Position numbers and translations under genes: made by a program
NCBI GenBank assembly: GCA_024138025.1
Contig: JAMXBD010000685.1
Coordinates: 434,001-498,000, forward strand
Length of the DNA stretch: 64,000 nucleotides
Source of the DNA: Combretum micranthum
Lineage: Eukaryota; Streptophyta; Magnoliopsida; Myrtales; Combretaceae
Reading direction: 5' to 3'
Part shown: one piece after another, positions 22,511 to 34,316 of the stretch
How the letters are laid out: each line of letters begins with the position of its first letter
Position numbering within the stretch: position 1 is the stretch's first letter
Notes under the pieces: generated by a model
Seen by the model: the letters and a program-made list of their open reading frames with translations, nothing else
Database searches by the model: none
Told to the model about the DNA's origin: nothing

Positions 22511-24011
22511 CCCCCTCCTCTTTCACTTCTTTCACACATTCACTACCCACAAATTCATACAAAAACTCTCCCAAAATTTCCTCTCAAAATACCATCCCAA
22601 AACTCTCTCCAAATATTTCTACAACAAACTTCTACCAACAACTAAAACCCATAACCACATAACCATACCAAAGTTTTCTTTAGGTAACTACCTTCTTTCA
22701 TTTTCTCCTTCTTCATGTCATGTAACTTTACATGACCATAGTGTGAGTTTCCAAAGACTACAAGTTATGGAAGCTACATTATGTTCTTGTATTGTTCTTG
22801 TTCATACCAATCCATTTATGTTTATGTTGTGAATTTTGTTTTTATTATTAATATATCTAAGTATTACTATCTATATATATATATACATATTCTTTAGAGC
22901 ATATAAGCTCACTTGCAATTTATTTACTTCATGCAAAGCAATTTATTTATTTATTCCAATGCAATTTATTTATTTATTCCTTGTTATTTTAAGACTAGTC
23001 TCTAGTCTTAGACTTGTCCACATCAAGTCAAAACAAGCTTTTCTTTCTTTCATTTTATTTTACTTTGGGACTAGTCTACTTCTTAGTCCCGGGAGCCTTG
23101 AAAAAGCTAAGACTCCAATACTTTACTTTATTATTTATGTTATTTTACTTGCTAGTATTTTCTCATAATTCATGTTCATTTAAATTGTTGTCCAAAGTTT
23201 AAGTTCTAAAAATAAATTGACAAAAGGAGATTTTAACACATTAGAAACAAGTTTATGTAAAGGAGGAAATCTATGGTTTGAAAAACAAAAATAAATTTAT
23301 CTCTTTTCAAGTTACAAAAAGAAACTAATAAGATTTTAGAAACTACGTTTACTATAAAAAGTTTCTTAAGTCACATATTATTCCACTTTGTTTTTATCAA
23401 GAAAATAAATTTTTATGCATAAATGATTTTATGAAAAACATAAGACATAAGGAAGGAATGAGAAATTTTCAAATGAAGATTTTTGTAAACAAATAGATAA
23501 AGGAATATGTGCAAGAAAATTAAATAGGAAGAATAGTGCAATTTCTAAAATAGTATAACTGTAGAGAACTTAGAAAATGGAAAATTTTATTACTTAGGAA
23601 AAATAATAAAACCAACACAAAGCATTTTTAGAAAACAAAAGGAAACAAAGTATTCATTTCACGAAATTTACAAAAACAATTCTTGAAAACTATATTTTTC
23701 TAAAAAAACTTCAAACCGATATTGTTTTACTCAAGAAAAATAATTGGATAACAAGACACTTGAGCATGCTTAAATATGAGTTATATAGTTATAAAAAGAG
23801 AATTTTTCAACTATATAGATAACTAAGTATTTATCGAACAAATTTTGATTTCTTGAACCAAAGTTGTTTTTACTCGGAAAATCCGTGGTGAATTTTGTCG
23901 CCACTTTTTCAGAGCCTATATGGCTTTGATTGTTGAAAATAATTTTGGAATTGGGTATATCTTTTTGAGTAGGTAGAAATCGGTATATTATATGCGCGAT
24001 TCCGAGTTAAA

Positions 24012-24035
24012 ATGACCAAGTTATGGCCATTTTAA
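24012..24035 (+). other. Conserved 8-codon ORF/hairpin MTKLWPF, Xa
   Basis: ATG to TAA encodes MTKLWPF. The flanking TTAAAATG and CCATTTTAA form a stem. It lies within the segment that would be an intron between the leader and the micro-ORF exon. Confidence 0.45.
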
Positions 24036-24140
24036 GTTGGAACATTTCTTTATACGAACTTTAACGTTCTTTTGACATTGTTTTATCAAAATTCAAGAAA
24101 ATCATCAATGAATACTCATTGTGGGTATTTTCTTTGGCTA

Positions 24141-24188
24141 GGTGACCCTGAGGAAGGATTCCTTTACCCCGAGGATTATTACGACTAA
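24141..24188 (+). CDS. 16-codon LTR micro-ORF, Xa
   Basis: It encodes GDPEEGFLYPEDYYD then TAA. The exon-like segment runs 24142-24239, from CTTTGGCTAG to GTGAGT. In this copy the frame extends upstream without splicing to an ATG at 24108 (N-terminus MNTHCGYFLWLGD), but other copies do not keep that extension. The peptide is very acidic and aromatic, with a net charge near -6. No known family is recognised. Confidence 0.45.
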   Translation, partial: GDPEEGFLYPEDYYD

Positions 24189-25289
24189 GTGGAGTGTGTG
24201 AACGACTCTTTCACCTAGAGGAATAGTCATCAGGGCATCGTGAGTTTATTTCCATTAAATGCTATACTTGTTGTGCTTGTAAATTAGTTGCATTAGAATT
24301 AGAAAAGATAAATCGATATGTATGTAAAATAATTCTTTGAAAGAATTTTTAAGAATATCGAAGCCGGAATTGTTTTAAATGTTTGATTTAGTATAACATT
24401 TGATTTGTATGAAATTCTTTGATCGCCTTAAACTCAAAAATAATTATGCTATGATATTATAAGAAAATGAATTCATGCATACCACGAAGTGAGTCACATT
24501 GCATTTTGGGTTATTATCCTTGGGTGAGAAGGATAGTAAGTTCACGTCGAAAGCAACACTTGGCAGTTGATCCGAAAGCGATTGCTTGGCGGCTTAAGAG
24601 AAATGCTTGGCGGAAGATCCAAAAGCAAGGTCAATCAAGTAGATTCGGAATGCTTGGCGATGAGTGCTCGCGAGCATGAAAACTTTTTAACTAAAACTAC
24701 TTGAATTGAGGTTATGTATCACCAAACCCCGAATGGATGGCGCAAATCCATTCAACATATTGTTCCTAGAAAACTATATGCTTATTTGCCCACGTGTTTG
24801 TTGCATTACATTTGCTTGTTTAATCAACTTGTTTGAAATCTTGTTACAAGAAGATATTTATGGAAATAGTTCTCACTAAGCCTATTAGCTTACACCCCAA
24901 TAGATATCTTTTGCAGTTTCCTTACTTATGGTTAATGCTACGAGGACCCTGCGAGCAAGTAATCTCTTTTGGATGATAGAAATTTAGATAAAGTGTAGCA
25001 TTAGTATTAATGTACAAATATCCATGTAATAGATTAGTGATCAAGGGAAAAGTCCCTAAGTTTGTAAAGCCATTAATATGAATGAATGATTATTATGAAT
25101 CCTCTTTTCTTAATGTGTTATTTATACCTTCTTAAACTTTCATAATTCCATATATGGTCCTCTAAAGTTGTGAAAGCACGCCTTACACTTAATATAAAGG
25201 CTTTCGGGAATGACTAAGGTTGTCATACTTAAGCTTTAATATTGAGTGTGGTGGACTGTCACGTTTAGGGTACCCATTGGGGCGTGACA

Positions 25290-25954
25290 GTACCCAAGAC
25301 GTGGCAGTCCGCTACATACAGTATTAAAACTTAAGAATGACTTCTCGAAATCATGTGAAAGCTTCAACACCATATGTAAGGCGTCTATCACAATAATAGA
25401 AAACACCGGTGGGATGTGTAGTTCGGGATAGTACATAAAGCATACAAGAAATCTAGATAACCATCTAATTTTAACATTATAAGAATATAATCCTTACATC
25501 ATGTTAGGGCTTTCCCTTATAAATCTCTAAATAATCATAATATCAGCTCAACCTTTTACACAAGGAAACAATACTAACACAAAAAGATATTAATGAATAT
25601 TTAGCCTAAGATCTTTAAAGGATTTTCAGAAGCTCCCCAAAACATAATCACACTCGATTATATGAAGTCCTCGGGCATAAAAGGTATTGGTCCTGTTACA
25701 ACAAAAGCCTATCAAAGTGTAAGCATAACTAGCCTAGTGAGAACATTCCCGAATTAACGTACTCATATCAATAATTTCAAACAAGTTATTAATACAAGCA
25801 TCTGAATGCATCAAGCAAGTGAACAAGCAATACATATGATGTACCGGAAATCATATGTTTTGAGTGGATTTACCCCTCCATTCGGGGTTAGATGTTTCAG
25901 GCTCTTTAAAACCCATCTTTGAAATACAACTTATGTAGTTTATTTCTGGCTCCT
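25290..25954 (-). mobile_element. Family X LTR (Xc), second segment
   Basis: It is the continuation of Xc after the Xa insertion, colinear with 28930-29560. It is cut at 25955 by the Y2 LTR. The last five bases (CTCCT) are the target site duplicated at 50581-50585. Confidence 0.7.
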
Positions 25955-28404
25955 TGTAAGCCCCGGAAAATTTCAGTAAATAATTTCAAGATGAACTTCG
26001 AAATAAACCCTAAAAATCACTCCAAATTAAAATCGAATTTCAACTAGTCCAAAAACACGAGCGAATCCAGAAATTTCTTAATCTTGAGAAAATGAAAATC
26101 CTTAAAAATAAAATAAGAACTCATCAGTCTTCAAATTCAAAACCATGACATAAAAAAATTTTCATATTTAACTCTGACTTATAAAATCGGGTAATATAAA
26201 ACCCAAAAATAAATTATTAAAAAGTAAATAACAATTAATTTTCGGAAATGAAACCCAATCCAAGAATTTCGAAAACGTTAAAAGATATTATATACTTATA
26301 AAAATCAAATTTAAAATAAATTTCTCAAATCAAATATGTTGTATAAACATAAAATATCAGTTTCCAAATTGGCAAAGATCTAAACCGGAAAATCACCCGG
26401 AAACCCTAAGTGGAATACAATAGTTTAATTCTGGTAACCTAACGCCCTTAACCCTAGAGGCCAAGATGTAGTTTAAGTGTGTAGAATAGCTTCTAGTAAT
26501 ATAAGTTTGTTTAAAAATATCAGATTGGTAAATTTTTTACCTATTTCGAACCCGTTCGGATACAGACTTCGAAAAGCGTGTCTCAAGGCTTGAGATATCA
26601 AAAATATACCATTAGAACCGTTAGACTCATAATTTCATAAAGTTTTCAAATATATCAGTTATACAATTTTTCAGGTTATAAAAGTTACAATTATAACCTT
26701 TTTATCTTATTTTTATTACTACCGGTAATTAATTAGTCTTTTACACTATTCACTTTTATTTCATTACACAATTTTATTATTCTTATAAAGCCTTATATTT
26801 TTAGATAAATATTTTATATATTATAGAAAATTTTGTTTTTCTAAAATTTAGTTCGTTTCGGGTCTTTACGGGATCAGATTCTGTTTAAGACCCGATACTA
26901 AAAAATAAAATAATTAATTTAATAATTGAGAAATATTTGAAAAATATTTTTATTTTCATAAAATAATTTTTTAGAATTTTTCGGGTTATAAAAATATCAT
27001 TTATAGCCTATATTTACGACGTTTGATCATACTGGTAACATATTTGTTAAAATACTAAAATAATTCAAATAATTATTTAATTTTAATTATGAAAAATATG
27101 CTACAAATATTTGGAATAAATTTTCTAATTTTATTTTATTCTATTAAGAAAGTACTTTTACAACCCATACCTTCAAGTACACCTTACACATATCTCTTCC
27201 TTTTCACTTCAATCTTTCTACACTCTATCCTACACTTCATGGCAGATTTTTCCCCTTCTTAATGGCTGCCATTGTCCTTTATTTACTCCTATTTTGACTA
27301 AATTAATTATATTCCACTCCTTCTTAAAAAAGCTACACACACAATTTATTACACAATTCAATTTCAAGTCAAATTTCAACAATTTCCCCTCTCTCTTCTC
27401 TCCCAATTTCACGTGCAGCACCCTCTCTCTTCAGCTGCCTTGTTTTATTTTTTTTTTCTCTTCTTTCATTCATTAATACACTCATTTTCTCTCTCTCCTT
27501 CATTTACTCCTTCTTTTCTTTTTCATTCCTTAGCTTTTCTCTCTCTTTTTCCTCTCTTTTCTTCTTCATTTTTTTGCTCTTGTTCTTAGAAGAACCAAGC
27601 TGCCCCCATTCCATTCTTGAGACTCCACACATATTTCTTGAAGATTTTTAAGCAAATCTTCTTCTCAAAGCTTCCATAGGTGATATAGGTAAAGTGTGAT
27701 GAAGGTTCCATGCATCAAATGACCTTCCATAAACTTAAAAGCTTAGGATGATGATGCCAAAAATGAAACACTCCTCTTCTCCATTATTATTATCTTGTAT
27801 CATAATTATTTTCTTGTTTAAAGTTGTTATATTTTGTAGATCTAACTTTTTGTAGCTTTGATTTTTATTTATGCCATAGATCTTACTATTTGAGTTATTA
27901 TTTTTGTTACTGCTTATGATTTATGCATATATTCCTCATTCACATGTGTTCATGCATTTAAAACTAGTGTAGAAAACTAGATCTAATGTTTTGAGTTCAT
28001 AAAATGCATTAGACTTTGTTTTATGTTCATGGATAACTTGTAGTAACATGATGATAGTAGGAATGTTTTAGAAAACTCAAGATCTATTTTATTTTCAACA
28101 AAAATCATTTTTGAAAATTCGGATGAAAATGGAACCATATTTGGAAAAGTTGTTTTTCAACCTCAAAATGTGTATTTTTCATTTAAAATGAAGGGCGTAG
28201 GGTATAGATAACATAAATGAAAGATTTTGATGAGTAAAGTTTAGATCTATAAGTTTATTGTGCACTACCATGGGTTTCAATTAGATATATGTTCATATTA
28301 AGTATAGATCTTAGATTTGAACTTGTACAAAAATTGTGAAATTCGTATTTTGGCAAGACCCCTATTTAAAAACCACTTTCCAAGTGTCAAAATGTAAAGT
28401 TTTA
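25955..28404 (+). mobile_element. Second family Y LTR (Y2), 5' part
   Basis: It starts TGTAAGCCCCGG and closely follows Y1 1531-4015 (GCCCCGGAAAATTTCAG start, pyrimidine-rich leader at 27360-27560, donor-like CCATAG/GTGATA near 27679). Similarity to Y1 stops near 28404, where X leader sequence begins. The LTR resumes at 48180. TSD CTCCT at 25950-25954 and 50581-50585. Confidence 0.8.
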
Positions 28405-28910
28405 CGCTCAAGTTTTTTTGTTTTTAAGGAAAAGTGAAGCATGAAAGATTTTTGTCCGTCCGATTTAAAGGTTAACGTAGGTACTTAAGGTTATTCACCT
28501 AAAGGTCTTACTTGGAAAAGAGGCATTATACTTAAATTGCTCCTAATTGGTCTTGAATAGGGTTACTATGCATTAAGGCTTATCAATCTTGCTAAGGTAG
28601 GCTTACTATGTTTATTCTATTTCTAAATTCGAAGTCTCCTTCATAATATGCTGCTATGTTCTATCTATAAGTCATTTCTACCTTTCTCAATCTTGGGTCA
28701 ACATCGTGGGTAAACCATCTTTTTGTGATATCTCTATTTCATATCTTGCTAGATATCCTCTGATTCTCGTGCAAGTATTTTCTGCCTTCTTCTAATATTC
28801 TCCAAGATAAAGTTCTATTCTTAGACATAAGATCAAGTCCTACCATTCTATACTTCTAATATCCTGTTTCTTAATTCCCAAAACCTTGTTGCTCTGATAC
28901 CAACTTAAAC
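28405..28910 (-). mobile_element. Leader of a family X element next to its 5' LTR
   Basis: About 0.5 kb between the broken Y2 LTR and the X LTR. It ends in a perfect iMet primer-binding site. No ORF of note is seen. The rest of this X element (internal region and 3' LTR) is missing, so a deletion has removed it together with part of the Y2 repeats. Confidence 0.55.
28886..28902 (-). promoter_or_regulatory. Initiator-Met tRNA primer-binding site
   Basis: TGGTATCAGAGCAACAAG-type site on the minus strand, 8 bases from the LTR end at 28911. Same spacing as in X1. Confidence 0.85.
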
Positions 28911-30023
28911 TGTCACGCCCCGAGGGGTACCCTAAACGTGGCAGTCCGCCGTACACAATACTAAAGCCTAGGAATGACTACCTTAGTCACGCAAAGGCTT
29001 CCATAACATGTACAAGGCGTACATCACAACTAAGGGAACGCATCGGAGTAGCGCAATTTATATCGATAATAAATAAGTAACAAGGCAAAGAGAATATAGA
29101 ACATAAACATATCACATTTCAATTCTTAAGGGCATATTCTTCTATTGTCTTTAAATAAAAGTACCTCACTAATCATAAAGGTTAGCACATATAAAGAACC
29201 TTACAACTTTCTTCATCGTATGATTCCATATCCTTAATCGTTCGTCCATGACTTCCTTAATGTCATGATCCTCAAATTTAATCCACGAATATACCTGTTT
29301 CAATCAAATCTATAGGGGTATAAGCTACAACTTAGCTTAGTGAGATATTCCTTTTCATTCGCACCACATTTTCAAACAAGTTCATTTATTTAATCACACA
29401 TATGCTATGCATACAATGAACCAATCACATGATTACACGAATATATATAGTTGTCCGGAAACCATATATAGAACGGATTTACCCCTCCGTATCAAAGGTT
29501 AGGGAATCGGGGTTGAAGGTCCTCGACCTTCTACTGCTAGTCCCCAGGTCCTCACCCACAGCGTTCGGTTGGCTCGGCTCCGAACCTAGAGTCGCTTTCC
29601 CCGAGCGATTTGGATTCTCCAGGAAGGAACATGGCCCGTGGCACCGCACGATCACAGCCAATCCAACTCTACGCGTAGGAGTAGCAGCCTTCAGAAATAG
29701 ATGTGACTCGATGGATGCTATGCGTGAACGTTTTATTGTTCTTAGGTCAAACCTTATTAAGGTTTATTAGGGGCGATCAATCAATTTAGCAACAATAAAC
29801 AATCTTACAAGTAAGTAAACAAAATTTAAACAAGCAGATCGAAGTTGCGATATTCTTAATTCTCAATTCACGCATAAACATAGAATCATATATACAATCC
29901 CGAATTCCCCAAAATATATATCCATTTTTATCTTTTCCTAATATACTAATGCTACTACTTTACAAGCACAAGCAAAGTAACGAATTTAGGAGGAATAACT
30001 CACTCGTCCATTTCGCTATCTTC

Positions 30024-30071
30024 TTAGTCGTAGAAATTCTCGGGTAGGGTATTTCCGTATCCTTCGTCACC
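30024..30071 (-). CDS. 16-codon LTR micro-ORF, X LTR at 28911
   Basis: It encodes GDEGYGNTLPENFYD then TAA, exon-like segment 30004-30070. The acceptor is CTTTTGTCTAG and the donor GTGAGT. This LTR has a perfect PBS, so the micro-ORF sits in the transcribed leader of an element that was once complete. Confidence 0.45.
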   Translation of the reverse strand, partial: GDEGYGNTLPENFYD

Positions 30072-30176
30072 TAGACAAAAGAAATACCCGGGATAAGTAT
30101 TTCATGTATTTCTATGCTTGGAGATTCTAAACTTTTCTTGAAATCGCGGTAAAATCGTATAAGAGGAAATTCCAAC

Positions 30177-30200
30177 TTAAAATGGCCATAACTTGCTCAT
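30177..30200 (-). other. Conserved 8-codon ORF/hairpin MSKLWPF, X LTR at 28911
   Basis: The same ORF and inverted repeat as at 16833-16856, on the minus strand. Confidence 0.45.
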
Positions 30201-31987
30201 TTTAACTCGGAATTTCGCATATAATATACCGTTTTCTACCTATTCGAAAAGTTCTATTCATCTCTAAACTTATCGTGGTCATAAAAGGTCATTTACATCA
30301 GGTACAGATTTAACACGAATTTTCTAAACTTTTGCAAAAATCTATTTTCTAACTCAACTCCATTTTAAAGAAAATCCTTTTGTAACAATATAAATATATA
30401 CCTTGAATATATAGGCATGCTCACTTTATATGCAAAAATCCTAATGGTAGTGTCTCAACAATTTATTTCATAAAATAATTCTTTTAAACTTTAGCTTTGA
30501 AAACTTCCTCTCAAGTATTTAAAGAAATTTTATATTTTTCTTAGATTGTTATGAATGAGTATAATCTTATTTTATTTTCTTCATTCCTTTTTCCAAAACA
30601 AGTTAAATTTTTCCTTAATCCTTTAGTCATGTATTAAATTTTCCTTCTAGTGATTAAAGTTCAAATTCATCAAAAATACATTAAGTTGATGAAAACCCTT
30701 TTTATAATTTTTGTATTTAGGATGGTTTTTAGAAAATGAATCTTGCCTTCTTATATTTATTTCTAAAATATAAGCTTTTGCTTTCTAAAACTTGTTCTTT
30801 CATTTCCTTGAAAAGAATCATCTTTATTGATAAAATCCATCATTGCTAACCTTACTTTATTTTCTTTTGAAAACAAGTTCTTTCTTTTAGAATTTTAAAA
30901 ATCATTACTTTTCCTAAGTGGGTTCTTCATGAGTTGATTTTTATATTAACTTTGAAAACTAGTTTGTTCCTTAGTTTAGAAAAGAATTTAAGTTTTCAAT
31001 CATTAGCGATTTATTTTTCTTAAAACTTAAATTACCATGAAATATAAAGAAGATATTTATTTCTTATAAAACTATCTTCGTCATTTTAGGAAAATCTTGG
31101 GAAAGCTTGTAGTGCTTTATTTTTATGTTGTTTGATAAAAAACTTCATTATTTTATGACAAACCATATGATAGAAAATCTAGTTTTGAGTTCCTTAATAA
31201 AATGAAATTCTACTTTTTAGACTTAGTTGAGACATTAACATTATGTAGATGCAGTATCATGAGCATCTAAAATAATAAAACATAAGAAAACACTAGAAAC
31301 AAATAATAAGTAAGAAAATAAAATATCAAGCATTGGGAACCTTAGCTTCATCAAGGAATCCCGATCAAGTATTGGAGCCTTAGCTTTATCAAGGCATCCC
31401 GGGACTAAGAATAGACTAGTCCCGAAAGATTAAAATAAATAATCAAAAGGTTGTTTTGACTTGATATGGACAAGTCTAAGACTAGAAAGACTAGTCTTAA
31501 TATCAACATAAAATAAATAAATTGCATAACTTGAAAATAAATAAATAACAAATGAGCTTATATGCTCTAAATAAATATATATACATAGTATACATAATTT
31601 TATATAGTAATAATAACAATAATAACAACAACATAATAAAATAGGAAGCTTATGTACAAGAACAAAACATGAACATGTTGTTGCTTTTACTACTCATGTG
31701 AGTTTCAAAACAACACCATAGTCATGCTAAGTTACATGACATGAATAGATAAATGGTTGAAAGATATTTTTACCTAAGATATTTGTGTGGTATGAAGATG
31801 GTAGTGGATGTATAGTTATGTGGTTATGGAGAGATGGTAGTTGTATTGCATAAAGAGAAGTTCTTGTGGGTATTTAGTGGAAGAGAGTTTTGGTAGAGAG
31901 AATTCTTGAAGAGAGAATTTGTGGAGAGATTTTGAGAGAGTTTTGGTAGTGAAATGAATTGTGTGAAAGAATGGAAGAGGAAGGGGG

Positions 31988-31995
31988 TATTTATA
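31988..31995 (-). promoter_or_regulatory. TATA box of the X LTR at 28911
   Basis: TATAAATACCCCC on the minus strand, at the same place as in X1, X-e and Xa. Confidence 0.55.
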
Positions 31996-33164
31996 GAATT
32001 TTTGGAGTGATGTCGAGCCTGGATTTTTCCACTCTATCTTAATCTGGTTTATTTCTCTTAACCCGATTCACATTAAACCCGAACCCATTTAATATGAATC
32101 CTCGACTAGGGGTTAAAAGAAATTTTTTAAAAAATTTTAGAGTCGCCACCCGATATAAATCAGGAAAAAAATAAAAAGCTAGGATCAATGGGTCGGTTGA
32201 TCCTAACTTAGCTACTAGTCTGCGAAAATTTGATTTTAAAAAAAACAAACTTTTAAAACCAGATATCATGGATTCGGGGGCTAACCTATTAAAACCAAAT
32301 TGGTTACCACTTTTGGAATTTTAAATTTATAAGCTATCCTTTATATGCTAAAAAAAAATTTAAGTAAAACAATATAGTACAAATATTCACAAATCAAACC
32401 ATTCGTTTTTATTTTTATTATTTCTTTTTTTTTATTTTATTATTTTTTAGAACATAAACATCAACAAAATATCTTATATTTAAAAAAAATTTATTTACTA
32501 AAAAGAACAAAACATTTTTTTTATTTTTTTAATGTCGCCCCGCAGGTGCCTACGTACTCGCTAATCCAGATCAGACAAAACGTAGTTCTTTTAAAAAAAT
32601 TTTAATTTGTTGATCAATTTTAATTTTTGAACTATTCTCAATTTAAGTTCATTAAATTTTCAAGTTTTTATAAAAAATCATTTTTTTTTACGCTCCTATG
32701 ATCTAATCAATTGATTTTTTTATTTATTGAAATTATAATTTTTCTAAGTCCGAAAATCATTTTTTATTATTTTATTTCTTTTCTGAAAAATTTTGTTTTT
32801 TGGAAAATCCAATTTTGTTATTTTTATCTATTTTTATTATTTATTTTTTTTTTATTTTTTTTTAAAAAACATCACATAATTTCACAACATATCCATAATA
32901 TTAAAATATATTAAAAATATTTTTTCATGCATTAAATATGCATTTCAAAGGTAATTTGTGTATAAATACACATTAAAAATATTCAAAAAATATCAAAAAT
33001 ATCAAAAAAAAAAATTTATATAAAAAATAGATATTTTGATTTTTCTGTATTTTTCTGAATTTTTCTGAATTTTTTATGAATTTTTATAAATTTTTTACTA
33101 TTTTTTATTATTTTCTGAAATTAATTATATAATAAACTATTAATAAAATAATGCGGATTAACCT

Positions 33165-33410
33165 GGACCGTCGGATGAAGCGGACGAGATCTGGAGCGTT
33201 GATCTCGCTGACCGATCTGGATCGTCTGATCGCTTGTTGACTCGATCTGAGCCGTCTGATCGCTTGATGAAATCTAGGCCGTCTGATCTGTTTGATGAAA
33301 TCTGGGCCGTCTGATCTGCTTGATCAAATATGAGCCGCTGATCTGCTTGATTGAATCTGGGCCGTCTGATCTGCTTGATTGAATCTGGACCGTCTGATCA
33401 GAGTTGACCG
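33165..33410 (-). repeat. About 30 bp repeat array in the 3' LTR
   Basis: Around eight units of the type GGGCCGTCTGATCTGCTTGA plus TTGAATCT. The right-LTR copy differs by unit-level substitutions and small indels. It is homologous to the array at 5465-5765. Confidence 0.75.
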
Positions 33411-33912
33411 TTGACCGATGACCGACGATCGTTGACAGATGGCCGACCGGGTTGGGATTCGGATTTTCGGGTCGGATTCGGATCTTCGTCGGGCGAGGAA
33501 GACGATGACGCGATCTTTCGAGCGTTCGTCGGCCGTCCCTGGTGGTTGTTGACCTCGCTAAGCTTGTCGGCCCGACTTCTATGCCGGTGGCGCGTCCGTT
33601 GGTGGTTGTGGCGTTCACTCAGAACCACCAGAAGCGGCGGTTCGCGGTGGTGGGTAGCGGCGGCGTTTGAAGAACAAAATAAAAAAAAATTTCAGAGAGA
33701 AATCCGATCAATTCGAACAAATCTAAGCACACTAAATCATCCAAATAAAGTTTCTAACATTGTTACAACACTCAATTTGGATTAAAACTGATCTAATCAA
33801 TTCGAATTTGAAAAATTCGAATTCTATACCCTAATTTCAAGAATTTCGAATTGGCTTTGCTATGTATGTGTTCTTCTGAAATTGACTTGTGCCTTTTGCT
33901 CCTAGGACCTCC

Positions 33913-33920
33913 TATTTATA
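33913..33920 (-). promoter_or_regulatory. TATA box of the 3' LTR
   Basis: TATAAATAGGAGG on the minus strand, about 575 bases from the LTR 5' end. The equivalent site in the functional 5' LTR is 46416-46423. Confidence 0.6.
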
Positions 33921-34316
33921 GGTTGCAAGCTCAATTTTACGTTTCAAACCGTTTCAAAAATGAATTGATTTTTGCCCCTTGATTTTTCACGAATTTAATT
34001 AGAAAATCCATGATTAATTTGTTTGAAACTGATGAATTGATGATTATTTTCATATTCCATGCCAGATTCATCCACTCAATTTTTAACTCCTCATTCATGT
34101 GCAATTGAATACTTTATACATTGAATTTTGTAACTTTTGGTTGTTTTTTTGCACTAATTTTGTAACCACTTTGTAACCACTTTGCAATCCCATCATCAAT
34201 TTTGACAATCAATGATTTTTTGTCAGTTAAAAACTGATGCAAAGTAAGGCAAGAGTCACATTTGAGGAAAATGAAAAGACAAAAATGATAAAAAAGGCAA
34301 AAATTTGCCTTTGCTA

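Larger units (their letters stand above)
21868..25289 (+). mobile_element. Solo LTR of family X (Xa), plus strand
   Basis: It starts TGTAAACCCCC and ends TTGGGGCGTGACA. Flanking 5-mers are GTACT (21863-21867) and GTACC (25290-25294), a duplication with one change. In order it carries a TATA box (22503-22510), a C/A-rich leader without ATG, donor-like TTTAG/GTAACT (22682), the 8-codon hairpin ORF (24012-24035), the micro-ORF exon (24142-24239), and a second acceptor-like TTTTGCAG near 24916. It is the clearest single copy of the LTR architecture in this window. Confidence 0.85.
28911..32010 (-). mobile_element. Family X 5' LTR, part before the Tat insertion
   Basis: It starts TGTCACGCCCCGAGG beside the PBS. 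The remainder of the LTR (TATA upstream region and U3) lies at 47003-48179, ending GGGGGTTTACA, so the LTR is about 4.3 kb once the Tat element is removed. It contains the micro-ORF (30024-30071), the hairpin ORF (30177-30200), a donor-like TTAG/GTAAAA near 31770 and a TATA box (31988-31995). The Tat element inserted 11 bases from that TATA box. Confidence 0.85.
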
